The position numbers were made by a program, and so were the translations under genes. Shown here in pieces: positions 36,901 to 49,100 of a stretch of 64,000 nt of DNA. The notes below the pieces were generated by a model. That model was not told the DNA's origin. It was given only the letters and a program-made list of their open reading frames with translations, and did not search any database. The stretch comes from Patiria miniata (lineage: Eukaryota; Echinodermata; Asteroidea; Valvatida; Asterinidae), in NCBI RefSeq assembly GCF_015706575.1, contig NW_024037069.1, positions 35,547,315 through 35,611,314 of the forward strand, read 5' to 3'. Position 1 is the first letter of the stretch. Each line of letters begins with the position of its first letter.

Positions 36901-39900
36901 TCTCTCCCAGGATGGGATTATAAGGCTTCTTAGCTATTGAGCTGTTGCGTGCTGCATGGAATGCCGTCATGAACCACTTGACCACTTGCACGATGCGATC
37001 CTTGGGACTTTCCAAGTCTGAGATGCTGTAGATTTTTGGAAACCAATTTATTTTCAAATTAGTCTAACAAGTCACTTCAAACATCTATTCATAAGGCATA
37101 ATTTAGAATTCACATAGAACATGAGGACATTTTTAGTACACCGGCCAAAAAAGTTACTTTCAGCTAATCTTCAAAGGAATCATGTACAAAAAGGTCACGT
37201 TCATTTGCATGGCAATAAGTCATGTCAAACTGACGGGGGGAAATGTCATGTCAAACTGACTGGTAAAATGTCATGTCAAACTGACTGGCACAAATACCAT
37301 TCCAACAACAATGGTAAAAAGTCATGTCAAACTGACAGGCCAAAAAATCATGTCTAACCAACTGGCAAAAAAGTACCATCCATGTAACTGGCAAAGAGTC
37401 ATATGTAAAAGACCAGCAAAAAGTTATGTCCAACTGATAAAATATCGTCTGAAGAAACTTCACTGACAGAAAGTCTTCCAGCAAATTAATCTTAGATATT
37501 TTGAATTATCGATTCTTTATATTCAAAAGCTCAGACCTCAAAGATGGCTTCAACACAAAGGATCTATTCTTTGGACTCACGTGGCAAATATATCCGGGTG
37601 GGCTAGAAAGTCGGCGTACATCTCCAGCAAGGAGCGTCTCTCCAGGATAAAGGTGGGTAGGACGACTTTAGTCAGGTCCATACCAAGACGGACCTGAGAT
37701 AGTAGGTGGGAGATGACGCTACCGTGGCCTTCACAGTCTAGTTCTGAGGGTGGGGGAGGAGGAGGGGGAGAGCAAGAGGGAAAGATGGGGTTAATGGATG
37801 GGTAACTTTACTTTCAAAGGTAAAACAGTGTAACATCACTTCTCTACTGTACATTGGCTTTTCTGTGTGTGTGTACATGTATGATTCAAATCGTGAACCT
37901 TGAACGATAGAGGACAATAGGGTCCACGATTGACCGAAGATCCACTTTTGATGTGTGTGTACAAAACATATGGGTGGTCTTCCTAAAAAGTTAGTGTATA
38001 AAAGAGGGACAATAGGGGGTCCATGATTGAAGGTGTTTACAAAGATGTGTGTATATGGTGTGAATTGAGGACACACAGCATACAGAGCTGTTATCATTAG
38101 TTAAATCACTTGCCAGGTCACAAGCAACAGGGGATGCACAAAGACAATCGGAAAGTCTTCGAAAACAGTAAGAATACCTGACTTGACACTGGACTTACAA
38201 TATATGACTAACAGCTGAATTGTGATTGATTTGATTACAAGCTCTTGGATCTCATGTGCAGCTACATAGCATCGTCTACACTTGCCACATCAGGTTCTTA
38301 TAAACCTGCTTCATAATCCTCTTGCTGTTGTTAGCAATAACTTCCACACTAGCATACCACTTACGTTCTTCATCTGATTCCTCCTCGTACATGTTGGACG
38401 GGTGCATGCGGGGTTGTACGACCTCTTCCTCTTCTTCGTCTTCGATTGGAGGCCTTCCTTGAGGTCTAGGGGGAAAAAGAAAGGACCCAAGGACTTTTTA
38501 AGTCTGTCTATGATAACGTCAGCAATTTCTGTTTGTACATGTTTGTTAAGACTGAATAAATTTGCATTTTCTTTGAAAGCTGTTCAAATTAGCTGGCAAG
38601 GGATCCATGTAGATCATACACTAACCCATACAATTAAAGTAAAGTAGGTTGCTCAAGGACGTATGAGATAATGAGCAGCCTGCTTTGAAGTTTACTGACT
38701 GATTTGTCTACAATTAAAAGACCAGAATAGGTTCAAAGGTCACATTTCTACAGCCTGTGCCCTTTTACTATATCCAGTTTATCCACAGTCTGGCTACTTT
38801 CCTCAGCACAAATCTCTTACCCCAAGTCTAAGTCCGGGAACTCGTCCGCATCATAGAAGTCCTCATCGTCACTGCTTGAGTAGGACAACGCTGGGATGTG
38901 CTCGGTCCTTGGAATCACAGGAGTGGGATGCGGGGATGTGGACGGTTCAAGAACATTGTTCTCCTCGAAGCACTCAGTAGCTGACTCAATGCTGGTGGGA
39001 GATGGCTGCGTGGGCTCCACCTCCTGGGTGACAACTGGACGGAAAGAAGAAAGCATTTTGAAGCAATACATAGGACATTCAATATGACATCTGTAGAAAA
39101 GCTAAATGCTGTCTAATTAATTTTTTTATAATGTACCAAACAACTTGTGATGTTATTTTTTTTTCAGTTTTGTTGTAATTTATATATTTGACATTAGGAT
39201 TTTTTGGCATTCTGAAAAAAAAATTGACATTAAGATTTTTTGGCATTCTGAAAAAAAGTTAATCAAAGAATTGTCTGCATTAAGTTACATGCTATGGGAC
39301 AGCTCCATATCAAAGTACATGAACGTTTCACAATTTTTTTTTTTTAAACTTGACAAGCCGCGTGTGTAAAAATAGTTTTGGATTAGGATACTATTCCACA
39401 AATGACATTCACATGACCAGAAGAACTTGCCCAAAATGTAGACAGCAATCTGTGTTTTGACTAACAGTGCTCTTACCTTGTGTTTCTAAAGGCACTTGGT
39501 TGTCAAGCGGCTCATCTGTAGCGTTGTCATGGTGAGTTGTGTCTATTTCATTGGCTACTAGGCCATTCACTGGGTTGACTGTGTTCTGTAAATAGAATAA
39601 CAAAACAAATGTGACGTTATGAAGCAACCACTACTTGTTTGCAGTGAATGCCATCAAAATTAAAGATCTAAATATACATGTATGATCTGTTTCTGCACAA
39701 CTGTATATACATGTGTACAAAATTGTTCAGCAGCATCAGCATGCATGAGCAGAAAAGGAGAAAGCACATTGCAAAAAAAAATTTGCAAAGAATTCCACGC
39801 ACTACTCTCCAAGTTTGTAAAGACATGACTATTGTACAACATCTCTTTTAACAACGATACACTGTAAAGAAAAAAAAGATTCAGGGAGTCAGGTTGGCGT

Positions 39901-40152
39901 AGCCATACATTGTACTTTCCTCGCCTTCCACCTCTATGGCTCGGGTTCGATTCCTGCCCTGGCCCACATGTGGATTGGGTTTTCAGTCCCTACCTGATTC
40001 CATGAGTTTTCCCCAGAACATTCTTCAGGGGTTTTCCTCCCACCTCTAAAACTGTAAATTTCTTCACATTGTCTTCCCTCTACAGATTTTTTCAGGCTTG
40101 CGAGCTACAGTGCCTAGGGTGCTTTTTAGGAATCCTTGGTTTCATTACCAGA

Positions 40153-40183
<31 letters not shown>

Positions 40184-43100
40184 GCAAAATGCATAATACT
40201 AAGCAATGTTACAGAGCATGCAGAACACATACTGCTGCAAATATACCGACTAATCAAACAGAGCACACAGGCCATGCCCAGAACACCAGGTGTTCTCAAT
40301 AGGACTATTCCCCTGCATGCCTGAACTCTTCTAAAAAAAAAAACAGCATGGAACATAACGTGACCACTGCTAATGAACAAAACCATGTGTTACATTTTGT
40401 ACACATACAACATACACGTGGGTCACTCCGTAAATTTGGGCTCCGCTTTTTTTCCCTGTCCCTGTTACATCTGATTTCTGTGATTCTACAATTCTGATGC
40501 ACTCCTTAATGCAGTCATCCTCCAAGAGTGATTATGAATAGCAAACTATCCACCCAACAAATACAAAAATATTTTGAAGTCATTCTCAATGATACTTGAA
40601 TGGAAAATTACAAAGTACCAAGGTAACCGGGACAGGAAAAATGTCACACTTTGGATCTTAGAATAACCCATGTACATCTACATGCATACACAAAGCCCAA
40701 TTAATATGGCAAATTTACTGGACCCAACTGAAAAAAAAGACTTATGGGGTGAAGTTTGAGATATGCACTGATAACCCCAAGTTTTGTGGGATTTTTGACA
40801 AAACTGCCATACCAATTGCTGCTTTTTATGGTAATAGGCCCAAGTTATGGAAGGAGTACAGTCCAGTAAATTTTGCCAGTTATGGGGCAAGCACAAATAA
40901 CAATTAGTATCCCATCAAGCTCTTCAGATTTTAAGTGACGGCTCTGATTACATGAAGCATGCTTAAATGCAAGCCTGTAACAAGAATTCGTGCATGGAGT
41001 CCTTCGTCTGCCAAACTTCTGTCAAACAACTCACAGGTCACAAGAAAGACGAAAGAACACTGAACAGCATCAGTGAAGAAGAGACAAACAATTAGATAAA
41101 AGATGCAAATGCACAAACATGAGTCTCCCATGATGGTAATAAATAGATGCGCAAACATGAACTCTTATAGACCAATCTGGGCATGCTATCAATTTTATCA
41201 TGAAGGCCCCCTTCAATGGCGAAAGCATTGTGCTAGCTATTGTTCAGATTATCCATCACAGGGCAGTTGCTTTGTACAATAGTGTGCACAATGGTTTCTC
41301 CATTGATGGGGGCCTCATGAGTGTACAGTGATCAGGTGCACAGATTCATCTACACAATGACGGACTTCAACTGCAAGAACTGAATGCACAAACGAACTCA
41401 GATTCAAAAAAATTTGTGCCAAGTCACACAGTACACAGTCTATTGAAATTTGACCCTTGTCTGCAAAGTTCTATGGTTCTACCATAGAGTTATAAAACTG
41501 AGCAAAGTCTGCAGACATTCTACAAACTACTCAGCTGTCACAGCTGCAGTACCGGTATTTCTACAGTCACTATTCATTCATGATGTAGCACAGGAGACAG
41601 TGGTGAGAACATTCAACTTCTGCTGTGTATGGACCTTATGCATTAAGGCAGAGTTAGAGGGCAATGGTTTTGCATCCGTGGGATAGGCATGAGGAAACCT
41701 TTTGCGCATTTACCGTATTGTTACTATATTAAAATAACACAGAACACCCAGGCAATGCAAAGTACCAGGCAAAGCAATGTACGGTACCAGGCATGGCATG
41801 ACAATGTACTATGTACTCACTTTGGGTGCCTTCACAGGCCATTTAATGGTGGACTGTCATGGTCATGAAAACGAACAAAAACAGCAGTGAAAAGACAAGA
41901 AATGAAAAAGTGAAGAAACAGAAATCTGACAGTTACAGCCTTTCTGTTACATGTACTCTACTGGAATTCTCCGAACAAAATTAGAAGCCATATTTGCGGT
42001 GGTGCCACGCTCACGCACATGCTGCACATGTTCTTATAGACAGGGCGTGCGCATCTTTGTAACCCTATTGGTTGAAGGAGCCCGGAGTATGTGTGCACTA
42101 CCTGAGCGCAACTCCCAAGAGCCTGGTGCCACCGCAGAAAATGGCTGTCACCGAATTAGTCTACATGTATAAGATATCAGCTTTCGTATATCATGTCTCA
42201 GATATCAGCTTTCATATATCATGTCTCAGATATCAGCTTTGTAGGACTTGAGTCTACAACTCCAACCGTACCGCACCACTGTCCAGGTGGTGCTGCAAGT
42301 ACCGTAATTATTAAATGAGCTCCTACCTTTTTCCCACTACAGCGCATCACTTACATGTAAGTATCGCTTTACAGTATTGATGTATAAGTGTCTGTGTCCA
42401 TGCATATATCCATTTCAAACAATACATGGGCTTACATGTACCGGTACATGTACGACTGGCTTATGACTCGTGATTTGGATTTGGACTTGAACCCAAGAGA
42501 CTTGAGACTCGGACCGGACTCAACTCAACTAACTAGACTACAACACTGTCAGATATACGAATGTATGCAGATATCCCACAGATCAACAAAAGAAAGAAAA
42601 AAATGTCTTATGCCCAACTACAGCGTTTTGTTATTTTTATAATTTGGCTGATAATGAGCATTGCTATAATTCATGTATCGTACATGTTCTTCTTACTGAA
42701 GTGCAACTTAAGTATATGCACACCTGCAGTATTCCCCTCTTCATTATAACTACTCTATGCCAGCAAAACACACCAAACATTTTGCTTTTTTTCCTTACTA
42801 AAAGTTGTATTTTCTACACAGCAGCGTCACCTTTTTTATATTGAACATTTTTTGCCATTCAAGGGAAGATATATTTTTCTAAAATTGAGAATGGATTTTG
42901 CTTCTCCAGAAAAAGGTTGATCTTATTTTAGAGCAACACTGCTGCAGAGCTGTATGCGAATTGAAATGTATAAATAGCACAATACAAATGCATGTACAAT
43001 AAATGTATGGCCACCGTTGCCGCTTGCCTAACATGTAAGATTCAATATAATGCCACAATAAATGCAGAGTTTGTGTGAAATGAAATGACTGCGAATGCAA

Positions 43101-46100
43101 ATATTACAAGTTTTGTTATTTCCAAACCAAAAAATATCAAAAAATCTAAGAAAAAGTTCTGACTTACCTTGGCTAGTTGTAATAACACTATGGCCTGCTT
43201 GACAGACTCAATCATAGCCTGGGTGAACAAACAGGATAAAATACCAAAGTCATAGTACTGTAAATTCCACACACTGAAAAACACTGAATTGAATACATGT
43301 ATTATACGTGTATGGATTTCAGGCTAGGTCCATTGTTCACAAAAACCTTCCATTTTGGAAGACCTATTGTGTTTGGGAATGCCCATGACATTGGTGGACA
43401 CTCCCTTTAAACATGGACAGTGGGTTTTTTTCCCGATTCTACAAAATCATAGAGTTAACTGTAGTTTGCAGAACTTATTTCAAGGTTTTCTTTTCACGTT
43501 ACACACAATTTACAGTATGTGTGTGCATTGAGCACTGGTATTATTATGGTTGACCAGCTTGGTCTCTGCATAGCACACAAAAGCAGCTCTGAGTGAAACA
43601 CCAACTGGGCTTTTTTAAAGTTGCATTCCTGTGCTATTTTCGAGATTTATCCCAAAAAGTAAATTCTGTTTCTTCATTGATGTTTTTCTAGCAATACAAA
43701 CGTTTTTCATTTTTGAATGAGACATTGACCAAAAAAAAACACTGCTTAGTTTTTGAATTATTACTTCCATTTTAAATTATTGGCTGCCAGACAATAATTC
43801 TTGTTAGGCTTGTTCCTGCCCCACAATCAGTATTAATAATGCACGAACCCGACCGGGAGCCAGTCTGCTCACAAAGTAAATCTGTTTGTGCCCAAAACAA
43901 AAAAAACTCTTTTTCAGAGGATCGCTGATGTTCAACATTGGGTAAAAAAAGGTTTTCTGTGTTGGAAAAAAGCATTGAAAATTTAATATTAGAAAAAAAT
44001 TGAATTCGTTGAAGAGCACGAGGAAGGCAACTTTAACTAGAAGCACTTGCAAGGGTTTTACTATACGTGTGTGAGTAAGCATGCATGTACATGGCACTGA
44101 GCTACAAGTACAGTTGTAGGTCCTCTCCCTTTCATATGCTCAATATGAAACTAACGGTATCTATATAGGATTTGGGGGGGTTTGGGGGGGGGCGTTTTTT
44201 TAACTACAGAGAATGCCATGTAAAAATGACGGGGGCCTGGCTCAATCATTTTTAAATACTGCCAGGGTTTCAAAAAATTCCTTGTAGAATGTGAGAGATC
44301 TGGGAGGGTGGAAGTAAAGGCGCCTGTGCTCAATCATCCTCAATTCTGAAAAATCCTCAATACTTCTCGATAGATTTCCCAAGACTCTTGGAAGATTATG
44401 GTGGATTATCGTTCCACCACCCCCCTCCATCCCTCCTCCCCCCCCCCCCTTCAAAATAAAAACACTGACCTTGGCCTGAGCCCTGAGTTGTTCATATTTC
44501 TGTTTCTCCGCCTCGTCTTCTAGTTTTTCAATCCGTGCCTCAAACGCACAGACTTGGTCGATGAGGATCTGGAGGTAGGCGTCTGACTCGGCAAGTTTCC
44601 TGTCGAAATCCTGGACTGTTGGTTTGGGTCGGGGGCGTGACTTGTTACCAAACTGTAATAAGGAGTCACAAAACAAAAAGAAAACTCCATATAAATTATG
44701 CACTTTTTTGTCTCTGAATTCTAGTTGAAATTGCAATAGCTTTTAACCCATTAGCCCTGTACTACATTGTACTACAGTGAACTACAATTTTCTACATTGT
44801 ACTACATTGTAACACATTGTACTACATTGTAATACATTGTAATACATTGTAATACACTGTATTTATTCCCTGGTGAATCCATACAACCATCTTGTGCCGG
44901 GGTGCTTTGGGGCAGTAAAGGGAGTAAAAGGACAGCAGGTGGTTTGGAGCGACACAAGGGAAAATCAGTAAAACATGCATTTGACAAAATTAATGACCAT
45001 AATTCTACTGAAATCTGTCCGTCCTAACAATGGGTGTAATTATCAACTGGATTCAATTGACACAGGAGATAAATCAATGACTTTCAGTTCAATCTGATGG
45101 ATTCCGATGGATACAGCAGGCTTAACTGTTGTAGGTGAGACAGTTCACACAATTCTTCGATGACAGAATGCATAATGTTCTACACTTATTCTTCATATTT
45201 GGCTTTGACAAGCTGATCCAACTCACAGAAATGAACAGTCCTGGGTACATCAGGCAATACTAGATGACCCATCATCCTGCATAGATAACATGAATAAGGA
45301 TTGATTCTCAGGTAGTCTTCCTAATACATCTACAGAATCTATTTCTACACAGCTACAACTTCAATTTTACGACACAGCCAAATCCCTTTTCCAGTAACTC
45401 ACCGCAGCCCCGGACCTTACGCAGAAACAGCAACCTACGGAATGCGTCTGACCCATGAATGGACAGGATACGACTCCAGACTAAGGAATGTATGAAGGTC
45501 TGTAGATTTGCTGTCTATCTCACGATAATTAACCTTATTTCCCACGGTATGTATCACGTAATTAGTAGAAAACGCGTTATTGAACAAATAAGTATATTAA
45601 ATATTCAAATCCATTTCAAGGTCGATGAACAATGGTAAACTTTGCAGCTGTTTGGGATCAGTATCAGAAACATGTGAAACACTACAAATATACATGTTTT
45701 CTCTTCTAGATTCCATTTTACATGCACATTCCAGTCTACCATATTCCGTGCTTTGGCACCACCGGGGACAACTTCATTCCAGCCAGGATTCGAACCCGGA
45801 ACCCCCGGCATACAATCTCAGTCTACACTCCTGCACAGGACTCCAATCAGTCAGGTGACGTCAGGAAGCTCAGGGATTGAATGAACTAGCAAGTTAGAGT
45901 TGGTGGTTCGAATCTAACCAGAGAGGCTAATGTTCAAAGGTTTTTAATATGTTCAACAGCAGTATCCAGAAAAGCTGAGTCGACAGAAACAAGCAAAGCA
46001 ACTTTCCAATTTATTTGTCAGGTTTCAAAGGCATCATCACGTCAGACAACAAAATAGTGAAAATGTGCTGATTCCAGAAAAACCAACACCTTAAATAAAT

Positions 46101-49100
46101 ATTCTAGCAAACAAGTACAATTTATTTACCAATCTCAGTTTCCAGTCCTTGGAGTAATTAGCTGCTCCTAATCTACATGAACACAGATGTATCAGTCTGT
46201 CTGAGTTATGCATACATGAAAATACGTTCAGTATCTTTTGATAACCGGCTTCATTACAAGACAGAGTATCCAAAAAACCAAGAGCACGCCTCAACATCAA
46301 CACATCAATGAAATGAACGGTCTGTATGCAGACACGCCGATCCTTGTTTCATACATGAACAACCAATGATGCTTGCGTAATCGCAACTAGGCAACCTCCC
46401 TTCCTTGATCCTTGAGACGTCTATGATGTGTTTTTATTATTACAAACCGGATGTCATCGTCTAATGAATTATATTTGATCATGATGGCTTCTACTGTAAT
46501 TATATTTACACATATGACGGCTTAAGTGCATCTGTAGTGATTGCAGCAGAATATGTACATGTGGATTAGTAGAGATTCATTATGATTGAAGGGAATGACG
46601 GTGATGCATCCTTGGATAATAATTAGGAATTCCATTTCTTGTTTTGGCTTCTGAGTGCATTTCACAGAATCAGCTCTTCGGTATGATGTCCACTCAAGAT
46701 CTTTGCAGATAAACGTTCAAGAATAAATACACACTAATTTGTGAATACAATCTGTACGTAACTACCCCTTTAAGGGAAAAAAATGCACTAAACAGGATCA
46801 TTCTTATTGAACACAGAAAAATTATGCACCCTTGTGCACATTTCGTTATAATGCACCTATCCGGGGATTGGTGTGTCATTGTCCAACAGTGGGTCATCCT
46901 TTTGTGGAATCTACACACCCCTGTGTCAGAGTAGTGATGCACCAAATGCATAGTTTTTATGCCATTTGGCAGCATTTTTGACCAACCTTTCACAGGCTGT
47001 GATGCACCCCACAAATATTAAGACACACCAAATCATGACTTGACACACCCCTGTGTCACAGCCATGAGGAGCATGACGCACACTTGACGCACCATGCAGG
47101 GGAGGGGGGGTGGTCATGGGGTCTGACAGGTGCATTAATCAGTCACGCACACTTGTGGGTGAGTGCTCACGATGTCTGCACTAGCAAGCAGCCTTGCGAA
47201 ATAAAAACCAGAAACTACGTGTATCTGAGCAAGCTTGTGAGTTTTTTTCACAATTTCTCACACAGTACCGTGAATTGTACAATGTTACATCAGTGAAGGG
47301 CAAAACCCAACTTAAACCTTAACATTCCTAAAAATGCACAAAATCCCACATTACATGTCATCAATTTTACCTGTTTGTACCAGCGATCAAAAGAACTTAG
47401 TCTCCTTCTCAAAGTGTTAATACCACTCATGGCCATGATGCCAACTATTCAAGATGATGAAAGCATCAGCAGGGAACACAAAGTGGCTTGAACTGAGACC
47501 AGATGAAACACAGAGCAAAGCAACCACTTCTTTCACCGTAGTATGCATAGCCTAACATTGCAGTTTACTCCAATACAAAGTATGCATTTATAGTTTTCAA
47601 CATGCGGAAAAACCAACTAGAAACTCTCCAACCCAACTACACATTATTTACAAAGCGAAGAAAGGTTTAGAAAGGTCTCTTTTTGTGAGCTACCAGACCA
47701 TGAATTGTTTGCCAAAGGGAACAGTACAACCATGCAGTAGCTGTACATACAATGGATTATACAATAATGTAGGAAATTGTAAGTACTCTTTGTCGAAAGG
47801 GTTTCAATCTTTGACAGAAAAAGTTGATTCATTTACACAAAAAAATAATGTGTGCCTATTCATACTGAAAAAGGGTGGGACACAAGATTTGTACTAAATT
47901 TATTCAAGCCTTTTTTGACCAAAAAACCCCAATAGGATCAAAACTCTCCTGAGCCAATTTTGAGTAATACACCATTTTAAATTACTTGAAAAAAAATGTT
48001 AAGAAATCAAATCAATTTCAAATGAAAATGTCAAAAAAATTAGTTTGATACAGGGATTTCAGTTGTCATTTTTAACATCATGTTGTTTGTGAAATGAGGA
48101 CAATATCACAAAAACCCTATTATAATTTTTTTGGGAGAAAATCACACATTGAATATTTCTCCCTACCGAGTTTGCCAAGTCCGTCCGATCATGATCATGC
48201 TCAGGCTCTCGTTGCTTATCTTCGCACAATTTACTGTCTCTGGTTGAGGAACGTTTCCTTAGTAATCTCTTAGTCAAACTAGTTCTCCTCTTGCGCACCA
48301 CCTCCCTAGGTGCCGCCTCTTCCGTGTTCATTGCGGGTTCTTGCTTTGTGTCTTGTGGAGGATGATGATGATGATGATGATGAGTTCTCCACACAGTGTA
48401 CATCACTACGTGTGAGTACCAAGATTCACAGCATAAAAGGCAAGACACTTCTCACTGGTTAACACTCACGGACATCACTGCATCTATTACTGAGTATTCC
48501 AACTTTAGTTTTGACAATTTTTCAAAGGCCCATCATTTTATCCAGACCACAGACTGCCAACTTGGACTGTATGCACCTTCAGTTAATTCAATCAAACTCA
48601 AAAATATCCATTTTGTGGTCTGAAGTAGTGCATATTAAGCCTCATATTTCCTGGAAGTTTGACTGCATGGAATTGTAAGACAAGTCGAGCAGTTTTGAAA
48701 ACAGGCGTGTGGAATGGAATGGAATGCCGTGCCCAGTCCAAAGAACTTAACACAATGGGAAATAGAACTCAAACATTCCTTTGCCATTTACAGTACTCAG
48801 AAGAAGACTACACTAGCTTTTTACTTCTTTGGCCAGGACAGTTCTAACATATACAGCTGCTGTAGGAATTTCACTGCAAAGTCTTGGTGACAATATGCAT
48901 CCATAGGAAAGTCTTCAGAAATTCTGTATGACAGGTGCGCATAATTTCCAAATCAATGAGCTTCCAGGACGAAAATCCTTTGTTTCAGTTCCAGCGCAAG
49001 GACTTCCCACAAAATGGACCGAAGCAGAAAGTCAAACGCAGATCACTGCAGCAATATTGCGAATCACCTGTGTAGCATTTTTGTTAATCCAGGAATAAAC

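Noticed and set aside
36572..37057. 161-codon minus-strand frame
   Set aside because: Its first part is the true ORP9 exon; the rest is intron read-through over decayed exon copies and GACA repeats.
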